Shown one piece after another: positions 1 to 5,614 of a stretch of DNA of 5,614 bases; position 1 is the stretch's first letter, and each line of letters begins with the position of its first letter. The notes under the pieces were generated by a model. That model ran no database searches and was not told the DNA's origin. It saw only the letters and a program-made list of their open reading frames with translations. Made by a program: the position numbers and the translations under genes. The stretch comes from an uncultured Planctomycetaceae bacterium (GTDB lineage Bacteria > Planctomycetota > Planctomycetia > Planctomycetales > Planctomycetaceae): the NCBI GenBank assembly GCA_937952455.1, contig CALFYU010000122.1:1-5614 (forward strand), in the 5' to 3' direction.

Positions 1-39
1 CAAGACATCTTCCGCTTCGAATACCGCATGTTCTTTTAG
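1..39 (+). CDS. C-terminal end of an upstream gene (partial, unidentified)
   Basis: Frame 1 is open from the window edge and reads QDIFRFEYRMFF followed by TAG at 37-39. Only 12 residues are visible, so no family can be named. The alternation of aromatic and charged residues would fit a terminal beta strand, but this is a guess. Support for a real gene end is contextual: a strong terminator starts about 25 bases after the stop, and the next gene runs towards it from the other side. The pattern is the usual one for a convergent gene pair sharing one bidirectional terminator. The short fragment could also be open by chance. Confidence 0.45.
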   Translation, partial: QDIFRFEYRMFF

Positions 40-64
40 GTAGCGGTTGGTGCGGAGACGCATG

Positions 65-108
65 AAAAAAGAAAAACACGGGCAGGATCACCTGCCCGTG
101 TTGTTTTT
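65..108. terminator. Bidirectional intrinsic terminator
   Basis: CACGGGCAGG (77-86) and CCTGCCCGTG (91-100) pair as a perfect 10-bp GC-rich stem around the 4-base loop ATCA. An A-rich tract precedes the stem (65-76) and a T-rich tract follows it (101-108, TTGTTTTT), so the hairpin has a U-run in the RNA from either strand. It lies between the rightward stop at 37-39 and the leftward stop at 132-134, and should end transcription of both genes. This is the clearest non-coding element in the window. Confidence 0.93.
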
Positions 109-131
109 GGTGCAGAAGCACTTCGCGGTCG

Positions 132-3100
132 TTATGACTGCGGTTCCGACGGTGCTTGCGTCAGGTCAGTCAGGAATACCAACCGGCGGAGTTCGAAATC
201 CTCCGGGAGGTAGGTCCGCAGAATGTACGGTTCGCGAATCTGCGGCTGCGACGGATCAAGGTGTTTCGTCGATTCATAGTCCTTCGACCAATCCACCGTC
301 CGCTTGTTCTTCCGCACGATGTTCATCCAAATGCTGGGCGTCTCGCTGTTGTTTTGCTGAATCGTCGTGGACTGTTGCGATCCCACTCCGTTTTGTTGCG
401 AGTTGAATTGCCCCTGTTGTTGCGGATTTCGATTCTCTTCACCCGGGACTTTCGTCAAGGGTGTACTCGTCCGCGAGTGCGTCCGATCGCGGCTGCGGTT
501 CCCCTGCACTTTGCTGGCAAACTGGACGGACCGGGTTTCGCCGCTGTCCCGCATTTCTTGAACGCGGTCCTGGAATTCCTTTTCCCGCTCTTCCTTAAGG
601 GCGAGTTGATCGGCGTATTGCTTCAGCACCTCTTCGCCGGCTTCGGTATAGATCACCCACTGGTCGCTGGGCAATATGCTCTTTAAGTGACTCTCCCAGG
701 CGGCGACATCAACAGTTGTCCGTGCCCGGTCCAGTGCCGGACCTTTAACGAACCCCATGATGCGGCCCACGAAGTCGACGTTCGACGCGAGCGTTGCCGC
801 CGTATCGTTCCCCAATTCTCCCGCGTCCGCAAAATCCATCACGGCCTGCGTCAGGCGGAGCGAGTCGCGGACGGCCGGTGCGAAATCATTATTCAACGTC
901 CGGTGGCGAATCACCTCACGCAACGGGGCAAACAGCGGAATTCGGTGTTTCAGCGACTGTTCCGCCGCGACTTCGAACTGCGCCAGGGCCTCGGTACTTT
1001 GCTTGTTCTTCGACAACAGCAACCCGTAGGCATAGTAGGCCCAAGGGGCATTCCGATTGATATACCGGGCCGCGTCCAAATGTTTTTCGGCCGTTTCGCA
1101 CGCCTGGAAGGCGTTTTCGGTTTCCCAAGCGTCGCTTAATATGGCCTGGACGTGCGTCAGATATGTCTCGCGGTCCAGACGCTCACTGATCAGCCGAGGC
1201 GCATAGGTGGCGAAATCGGCCGCGATTTCTCGCCTAAATTCACGAACGTCCGGCTTGGGCTGTTCTTCGACCTTGGGTTCCGTCGGCGGTTGTGTCGGCG
1301 GAATGCGATCAATCTTCAGCTTCGGTTTGTCCTCCTCAATTCTTGGTGGATCCACTTTAACGACCACGGGCCGTTCGGTTTTCTTGGAATTCTCGTCGGT
1401 CGATTTTTTGGGAGCCGGAGTCAGTTCAAAGTGCAGCCGCAACTGATCGTCGCTCGACTTAACATCGATGGTTTTCTCCGCCGACGTAAATCCCGCCAGT
1501 TCGGCACGCAGCGTATGCTTGCCCGGTTCCAGTTCGATGGTCTGCGGGGCGATGACGCCCAGCGGTTTTCCATCCAGAAACATTTGAGCGCCCGCGGGGG
1601 TCGACTTGACGGCGACGTTCACAATTTTCGCGGCGCCTTTTCTCCCCGATCCGCTAGTTGTAACAAAAAACATCAACAACACGATGACCCCCAGCACCAC
1701 GTAGAGAAACTTGCGGTTCTTACGGAGTTCTTGCCAAAATGCGGGGTCACTCAGTTGTGAGAATTGTTCGGACAGCGACTTTTTCTTCGTCGACTGGTCC
1801 TTCGTGGGCCACCCCGTCGGATTGAGATTCGGCCGTGCTCCGATTTGGACCGGTGCGGGAGTATTCTCGCGCCGCGGCGTCTCGGATTGCGGAACGTCCA
1901 CCAGGATCAGCGGCTTTTCCTCAAGGTCTTTGAGCGCCGCTTCGGCTGAGGAATATCGCTCCGAAACCGGGTTCGCGAGCATCCGAGTGAGCGTCGTTGC
2001 CAGGTCGGCCGGCAGATTCGGGATCAGTTGCTCCAGCGGCGGGAGCGTCTCGCTGGCCGAGCAATGCCAACGGACCCACGCCATATCGTCCTCAATATCC
2101 TGAACTCCTTTGAAGGCGCTGGGAAACCGGTCGCCCATCAGTAGTTCCAATGCCGTCAGGCCGAGGCAATACAGATCGACCCCCGGGCCGACGTCGCCGA
2201 AAACCTCGGGACGCAGCAATTCCGGCGCGACGTATTTCTGCGCCCCGCTGGGACGGCGAAACTCTCCGCCGATGGAGAATCCGGCGGAGGCACTCAGTTT
2301 GATGCACCCGTCGTCGTCCAACAGCAACTTGGAGGGTTTGATCTCGCCGTGCAGCTTGCCTTGTTCGTGCAAGTATTTCAGTCCCTGCAGCGCTTGCCGC
2401 AAGATGCTGCGGACCAGGTCGCTGGGCAGCGGGCCTTCCGCCAGCCGGCGGTCGACGCTGCCGTTCATCATTTCCATGATGATCCAGGCTTGTTGTTCAT
2501 TCACCGAGTAGACGCGACACACGTTTTCGTGGACGAAGCCGGCGAGAAACCGGGCTTCGTTCCAGAACAGCTCGCTTTGGCGGGCGTCGGCCCGCAGTTG
2601 TTCGTTGAGTTGTTTGATGGCGACATAACGTCGCAGCGACCGGTCGTAGGCCTCGTAGACCACGGCCGATTGGCTGCGGCTCAGTTCGCGAAGGACTTCG
2701 TAATCAGCGTGCTGCGGAAGCGGCGCACCGGGCACCGGTTGCGGAGCTGCGACCGGCGTTGCCATCGGTGGCGCGACGCGAGCCGGCTTGGCTTGCGACT
2801 GCGACGAGGCCTTCATGGAACGGGTCAGTTGTTCAATCATTTGATTGGCACGGTCAACCGGTCGAACCTCCCTTTCCGCTACGGAGCTGACCGAGGACGG
2901 CTCAACCACGGATGAGGACGATGAGGCATCTTGGCGCTCGCTGTTCGTGGAATACGGCTGCGAGTACTCGTCTGCCGAGGCTTGGCTGTTCTTGCGGGCG
3001 CGAAACGACTCCCGCGTCTCGGGCCGCAACAATTCCGCAATCGAGGACTTGGAGCTGTCCGCGTGCGGTCCGTTTTCGCCGAAATGCCGAGATGACTGTT

Positions 3101-3158
3101 CGAAGTCGGCCGCAGGAATTGAGTCGCTGCTCCGCGATGTGTGGCTGTTGTCTCGCAT
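132..3158 (-). CDS. Transmembrane pseudokinase-PEGA domain protein
   Basis: A 1008-residue, probably inner-membrane protein. Residues 1-150 are Ser-rich and disordered, ending in a Pro/Ala-rich stretch. A Hanks-type kinase fold spans about 151-415. It keeps the beta3 lysine (VAIK, K182), the alphaC glutamate (E201), APE (311-313) and the alphaF aspartate (D328). The glycine loop reads LSRSQSAVVY, with all three glycines gone. HRD is HGE (270-272), the catalytic-loop Asn is Lys (K277), and SASAG stands where DFG should be. It is therefore predicted to be catalytically dead, though ATP binding through K182/E201 is not excluded. One transmembrane helix (about 484-500) follows basic residues RKNRK, which places the kinase fold in the cytoplasm and the rest outside. 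A PEGA domain (about 513-581; STPAGAQMFLDGKPLG, then LEPGKHTLRAELAGF) follows. Next come a Pro/Lys-rich linker (582-637), a helical TPR-like region (about 640-745), a charged helix (842-870), a Gln/Asn-rich linker (910-938) and an unrecognised C-terminal segment (943-1008). The ATG is supported by AAGGG six bases upstream. Automated pipelines would probably label it a Ser/Thr protein kinase; the sequence argues against activity. Confidence 0.93.
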   Translation of the reverse strand: MRDNSHTSRSSDSIPAADFEQSSRHFGENGPHADSSKSSIAELLRPETRESFRARKNSQASADEYSQPYSTNSERQDASSSSSVVEPSSVSSVAEREVRPVDRANQMIEQLTRSMKASSQSQAKPARVAPPMATPVAAPQPVPGAPLPQHADYEVLRELSRSQSAVVYEAYDRSLRRYVAIKQLNEQLRADARQSELFWNEARFLAGFVHENVCRVYSVNEQQAWIIMEMMNGSVDRRLAEGPLPSDLVRSILRQALQGLKYLHEQGKLHGEIKPSKLLLDDDGCIKLSASAGFSIGGEFRRPSGAQKYVAPELLRPEVFGDVGPGVDLYCLGLTALELLMGDRFPSAFKGVQDIEDDMAWVRWHCSASETLPPLEQLIPNLPADLATTLTRMLANPVSERYSSAEAALKDLEEKPLILVDVPQSETPRRENTPAPVQIGARPNLNPTGWPTKDQSTKKKSLSEQFSQLSDPAFWQELRKNRKFLYVVLGVIVLLMFFVTTSGSGRKGAAKIVNVAVKSTPAGAQMFLDGKPLGVIAPQTIELEPGKHTLRAELAGFTSAEKTIDVKSSDDQLRLHFELTPAPKKSTDENSKKTERPVVVKVDPPRIEEDKPKLKIDRIPPTQPPTEPKVEEQPKPDVREFRREIAADFATYAPRLISERLDRETYLTHVQAILSDAWETENAFQACETAEKHLDAARYINRNAPWAYYAYGLLLSKNKQSTEALAQFEVAAEQSLKHRIPLFAPLREVIRHRTLNNDFAPAVRDSLRLTQAVMDFADAGELGNDTAATLASNVDFVGRIMGFVKGPALDRARTTVDVAAWESHLKSILPSDQWVIYTEAGEEVLKQYADQLALKEEREKEFQDRVQEMRDSGETRSVQFASKVQGNRSRDRTHSRTSTPLTKVPGEENRNPQQQGQFNSQQNGVGSQQSTTIQQNNSETPSIWMNIVRKNKRTVDWSKDYESTKHLDPSQPQIREPYILRTYLPEDFELRRLVFLTDLTQAPSEPQS

Positions 3159-3164
3159 GTGAAG

Positions 3165-3169
3165 CCCTT
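3165..3169 (-). promoter_or_regulatory. Ribosome binding site of the pseudokinase-PEGA gene
   Basis: On the minus strand AAGGG lies six bases before the ATG at 3156-3158. It is a modest Shine-Dalgarno match at good spacing, and it supports this start over internal ATGs such as codon 107 or 115. Confidence 0.55.
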
Positions 3170-3224
3170 AAGTAAGCCGTGCCCTGATTTGGGTGTTTGT
3201 TGATCCGACGCCGAAGGTGTCCAC

Positions 3225-3234
3225 GGGGCGCCCC
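3225..3234. repeat. 10-bp perfect palindrome GGGGCGCCCC
   Basis: The palindrome sits 66 bases upstream of the leftward start codon and is perfectly symmetric without a spacer. It could be an operator half of a regulator site, or GC-rich chance. The symmetry does not extend into the flanking bases. Confidence 0.35.
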
Positions 3235-3265
3235 TTCACTACGGGATCACGATTGCTTGAAAAAA

Positions 3266-3316
3266 CCGGACACCAGAAATGCGGCTTTTTTTGCAATTCG
3301 TTCCCGCCTGGTCCGG
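3266..3316 (+). repeat. Imperfect inverted repeat in the divergent region
   Basis: CCGGACACCAG (3266-3276) can pair with CTGGTCCGG (3308-3316), leaving a two-base bulge and a 31-base loop. The left arm can alternatively pair locally: AAAAAACCG (3260-3268) with CGG and the T-run at 3282-3292, around a 13-base loop. The two pairings exclude each other. Whether either forms depends on the transcription start point, which is unknown. Confidence 0.3.
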
Positions 3317-3429
3317 CGTCGGTCAGTATGCCGTAAGTCGTTGATTTGCTTCGACAACAGAAAAATCTCCGGAGGAATGTCCGCTTTTCTCGATGAATTC
3401 CGATCCAAGGGGGTAACGAAAACCACCTC

Positions 3430-3434
3430 AGGAG
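3430..3434 (+). promoter_or_regulatory. Ribosome binding site of the tandem-kinase gene
   Basis: AGGAG lies nine bases before the ATG at 3444-3446, a strong Shine-Dalgarno sequence at normal spacing. It fixes the start at the first methionine rather than at downstream methionines at codons 9, 20, 24 or 42. Confidence 0.75.
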
Positions 3435-3443
3435 ATCCGTTCC

Positions 3444-5525
3444 ATGCAGACAACAGTCAAACCGGCGATGCAGTCACCCGACGAGGCCGCAGTGTTCGAT
3501 ATGCAAAAAGAGATGCGTTCCCCACAAAGCAAACACAGCACCCTCTGGACGTCACAATTGGGCGACATGGCGGGCTACCGGCTACGGAGCATCAAATCCC
3601 GCGGCGCCGGGCTTGTAGTTTACCGGGCACATGATGACCAGGGCCGCCGGATGGCACTGAAGGTCATCACCGACCGCGCCAAAAGAACGGCAGAATGGGC
3701 CGAACGCCTGCAGCGCGACGCCAAAATTGCGATGCAGATCAAACATCCGCATCTCGCCGAGGTGGTCGAAGTGGCCAGTGCCGGCGGATGTGACGTCGTG
3801 GCGATGGAATACGTCAGCGGCCAGCCGCTCCGCCGTCTCATCAAAAAACAGAAGCGTTTTAGCGAAAAACAGGCGGTGCGGATCGTGCTGCATCTGGCGG
3901 ATGCGCTCTCAACCTGCCATGCGGCCGGGCTGTTGCACCGCAACATTCATCCAGACAACGTGTTAGTGACGACCGGCGGAAAGGCGAAGCTGATCGGCTA
4001 CGGCTTCACGAAGCCGGACGCAATCGACGAACAAACTTCGCGTCGCACGGCGGAAACGAACATCGCGCGGTATCTCGCGCCGGAACAACTGCGCCGCTCG
4101 AATTGTGGCGACGAGCGCTCGGACGTTTACGCCCTTGGCGCCTTGCTGTACACGATGGTGACCGGCGTTGCTCCTTTTGCCGGATCCGGACGCCTGTCGC
4201 TGCTGCAAAATAAGCGGTCCAACACGTATCACCCTCCACAGGAATTCGTCAAAGATCTGACTCCCGGAGTGGCGCAGGCCATTCAGCAGTCTCTCTCGGC
4301 GGAACCGAAGGAGCGTCCGCAATCGATGGAGGAATTCGCGAAATTGCTGGGCGGGTTCTGTGACAATGTGGGCGGTTACGAATTGATTGCCGAAGTCGGC
4401 CGGGGGGCTATGGGGCACGTCCACCGTGCCCGCGCCGCCGACGGTTCGATCGTGGCGCTGAAGATTTTGCACGAACATCTGGCGGAAAACGAGCGGATCC
4501 TCGTGCGGTTCTACCAGGAAGCCAAACTGGCGATGGAAGTCTCACACCCCAATCTCGTGCCGGCCTATGAAGTCGGCTGCGACCAGGGAAAACACTTCAT
4601 TGCCATGGAATATATCTCCGGCAAGAACCTCAAAGCGGTGTTGAATACCAGCGGGAGGTTGTCTGAGTCAAAAGCACTGCGGATTGCGTACGACGTGGCG
4701 AAAGCCTTGGACGCACTGCACAAGCAAGGTTTGCTGCACCGCGATGTTAAACCGGGCAACATCTTATTCGATTCCCAGGGTAACGCGCGCCTGGCCGACT
4801 TGGGGCTGGCGAAACAGGAGGACATGGACTACGAACTGACTCAAGCCGGACATGCTCTGGGCACGATGCAATATGCTCCGCCGGAGCAGTTTCGCGATGC
4901 CAAAACCGTCAGCCACACGGCGGACATTTATGCATTGGGCGTGACGCTGTATCAAATGGTCACCGGAACTTCGCCGTTCCAGGCGAAATCGGCGATTGAC
5001 CAATTGATCCGCAAATCGCGGAACGACTACGTGCCGCCGGAGAAAGTTGTTCCCGGGCTGAGCGAGCAGACGCGGAACCTGATTCAGGCGGCGATGCACG
5101 AGGATCCCGCCAAACGGCCGCGATCCGCCAAGGCGTTCGCGAAGGCTGCCGTCGGGTACTTGCGGTGCTCCGCCGACGCGGAAAACAAGCCGCAGGCCTC
5201 GCAGGGGCCGCTGTGGCAGGTCGTGTTTCTCGGCGAAGACGGCAACGTGCAGCGGATTTCCGGGACGGCCGAACAGATTCGAAAACTGATTCGCACCGGG
5301 CACATTGGCGCTGACGGACGTGCGGCGCGGGAGAATGAAACGTCGTTCGCTCCGCTGGCGTCCATTCCCGAATTGCAGCCTTCCTACGAGCGGGCGCGGG
5401 CCGAGGAATCGGCGACTGCTTCACCGAAGGCCAAGAAGTCGGGCGGTCTGATTCGCCGGACGTTTCGTCCGTTTCGTATTGCGGCCAATCGATTGGCCGC
5501 TTCCGTGGTGGGCATCATCACGTAA
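3444..5525 (+). CDS. Tandem pseudokinase-kinase Ser/Thr protein kinase
   Basis: A 693-residue, probably cytoplasmic protein with two Hanks-type kinase folds. The first (about 43-305) keeps the beta3 lysine (K73), APE (212-214), the alphaF aspartate (D227) and R291. Its glycine loop is worn, alphaC Glu is Asp (D92), HRD is HRN (165-167), the catalytic-loop Lys is His (H169) and DFG is GYG (185-187), so it is predicted inactive. The second (about 310-575) has GRGAMGHV with all three glycines, K340, E359, HRDVKPGN (432-439), DLG (452-454), PPE in place of APE (479-481), D494 and R558, so it should transfer phosphate from ATP to Ser/Thr. T466 and T474 in its activation segment are candidate phosphorylation sites. 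The two folds share long matching stretches (AMEY-SG, GLLHR, YALG--LY-MVTG), which points to internal duplication. Residues 588-645, starting near W591, resemble small GYF_2/DUF4339-type modules, but this is tentative. The tail (663-693) is basic then hydrophobic and could touch membrane. There is no signal peptide or clear transmembrane helix. It is transcribed divergently from the pseudokinase-PEGA gene. Confidence 0.95.
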   Translation: MQTTVKPAMQSPDEAAVFDMQKEMRSPQSKHSTLWTSQLGDMAGYRLRSIKSRGAGLVVYRAHDDQGRRMALKVITDRAKRTAEWAERLQRDAKIAMQIKHPHLAEVVEVASAGGCDVVAMEYVSGQPLRRLIKKQKRFSEKQAVRIVLHLADALSTCHAAGLLHRNIHPDNVLVTTGGKAKLIGYGFTKPDAIDEQTSRRTAETNIARYLAPEQLRRSNCGDERSDVYALGALLYTMVTGVAPFAGSGRLSLLQNKRSNTYHPPQEFVKDLTPGVAQAIQQSLSAEPKERPQSMEEFAKLLGGFCDNVGGYELIAEVGRGAMGHVHRARAADGSIVALKILHEHLAENERILVRFYQEAKLAMEVSHPNLVPAYEVGCDQGKHFIAMEYISGKNLKAVLNTSGRLSESKALRIAYDVAKALDALHKQGLLHRDVKPGNILFDSQGNARLADLGLAKQEDMDYELTQAGHALGTMQYAPPEQFRDAKTVSHTADIYALGVTLYQMVTGTSPFQAKSAIDQLIRKSRNDYVPPEKVVPGLSEQTRNLIQAAMHEDPAKRPRSAKAFAKAAVGYLRCSADAENKPQASQGPLWQVVFLGEDGNVQRISGTAEQIRKLIRTGHIGADGRAARENETSFAPLASIPELQPSYERARAEESATASPKAKKSGGLIRRTFRPFRIAANRLAASVVGIIT
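5481..5500. repeat. 20-bp perfect palindrome inside the 3' end of the kinase gene
   Basis: GCGGCCAATC (5481-5490) is followed directly by its exact reverse complement (5491-5500). It ends 22 bases before the stop codon TAA and encodes the AANRLA part of the tail. In RNA it can form an 8-bp stem with a TCGA tetraloop. No T-run follows (TTCCGTGG), so it is not a standard intrinsic terminator. It may be a protein-binding site, an RNA-stability hairpin or chance. Confidence 0.6.
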
Positions 5526-5614
5526 TCGGACAGAAAACACCGAACCCTGATATTGCCCCAGAAAACGAGGGCGACCCCCGGAGAGACCCAGGGAAACAGC
5601 AGGGAGTTACCGAG
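5526..5614. other. Downstream intergenic tail with no recognised gene
   Basis: No terminator hairpin with a T-run, RNA gene or convincing start codon is visible in these 89 bases. The last bases read AGGGAG followed by eight bases to the window edge. This would suit a ribosome binding site for a gene starting immediately outside, but that cannot be tested here. Confidence 0.3.

Larger units (their letters stand above)
3159..3443. promoter_or_regulatory. Divergent intergenic region with inverted repeats
   Basis: These 285 bases separate the two start codons and must hold the start signals of both genes unless they lie further inside. I could not find a convincing sigma-70 -35/-10 pair on either strand. 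Visible structure: a perfect GGGGCGCCCC palindrome (3225-3234); the inverted pair CCGACGCCG (3205-3213) and CGGCGTCGG (3314-3322); the inverted pair GGTGTCC (3216-3222) and GGACACC (3268-3274); CCGGACACCAG (3266-3276) against CTGGTCCGG (3308-3316); and an AAAAAA tract (3260-3265) facing TTTTTTT (3286-3292). The repeats share related core words, which is compatible with operator sites or RNA structure. No function is demonstrated. Confidence 0.4.

Noticed and set aside
156..1760. Long plus-strand open frames (156-686, 687-1139, 1152-1760) opposite the large minus-strand gene
   Set aside because: They lie wholly antisense to a gene with clear domains, their translations are Arg/Leu/Pro-rich without motifs, and they are typical shadows of GC-rich coding sequence.
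3257..3346. TTGAAA (3257) and TTGATT (3341) as -35 boxes, CATACT on the minus strand as a -10 box
   Set aside because: No partner hexamer stands at 16-18 bases for any of them, so no promoter is called.
3247..3453. Minus-strand 68-residue frame in the intergenic region
   Set aside because: No good ribosome binding site and no recognisable motif; it overlaps the start region of the kinase gene.
3197..3634. Plus-strand frame through the intergenic region, with an internal ATG at 3377 right after GGAGGA
   Set aside because: The purine-rich site abuts the ATG with no spacing, and the frame runs about 190 bases into the well-supported kinase gene in another phase. No domain is visible.
3963..5424. 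Minus-strand frames (3963-4478, 4764-5303, 4960-5424) opposite the tandem-kinase gene
   Set aside because: Antisense shadows of conserved kinase coding sequence, with Arg/Ser-rich low-information translations.
5462..5477. Short direct repeat GTTTCGT twice, separated by CC
   Set aside because: Explained by the encoded TFRPFR residues and too short to indicate an attachment site or mobile-element scar.
5526..5614. Possible terminator in the GGGCGACCCCC area after the kinase stop
   Set aside because: No stem longer than a few bases with a following T-run could be drawn.

Overview
The window looks like a piece of a Planctomycetota chromosome. This rests on large Hanks-type Ser/Thr kinase-like proteins, a kinase/PEGA fusion with long low-complexity linkers, moderately high GC and a short, sparsely signposted intergenic region. 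The assignment comes from protein style only; no taxonomic marker gene is present.

Layout, left to right. (1) Positions 1-39 hold the last 12 codons and stop of a rightward gene that begins outside the window. (2) Positions 65-108 form a near-perfect bidirectional intrinsic terminator between this gene and the convergent gene to its right. (3) Positions 132-3158 (minus strand) encode a 1008-residue membrane protein. Its order is: disordered Ser-rich N-terminus, kinase fold, single transmembrane helix, PEGA domain, Pro/Lys-rich linker, helical TPR-like region, Gln/Asn-rich linker, and a compact C-terminal segment I do not recognise. The kinase fold has lost the glycine loop, the HRD aspartate, the catalytic-loop asparagine and the DFG aspartate, so it is read as a pseudokinase. 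(4) Positions 3159-3443 are a divergent intergenic region with several inverted repeats and an A/T-tract hairpin. It must supply the start signals of both flanking genes. (5) Positions 3444-5525 (plus strand) encode a 693-residue protein with two kinase folds in tandem. The first is degenerate (HRN instead of HRD, GYG instead of DFG). The second keeps the full catalytic set. A small W-containing C-terminal module and a basic/hydrophobic tail follow. (6) Positions 5526-5614 hold no recognisable gene.

The most interesting reading is that three kinase folds sit back to back in one divergent gene pair, yet only one appears able to catalyse phosphotransfer. A plausible model (inference) is a signalling unit. 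The soluble pseudokinase-kinase protein would be the enzyme. The transmembrane pseudokinase-PEGA protein would be a receptor, scaffold or substrate, with its sensor and helical parts outside the cytoplasmic membrane. I see no CRISPR array, tRNA, rRNA or insertion sequence.
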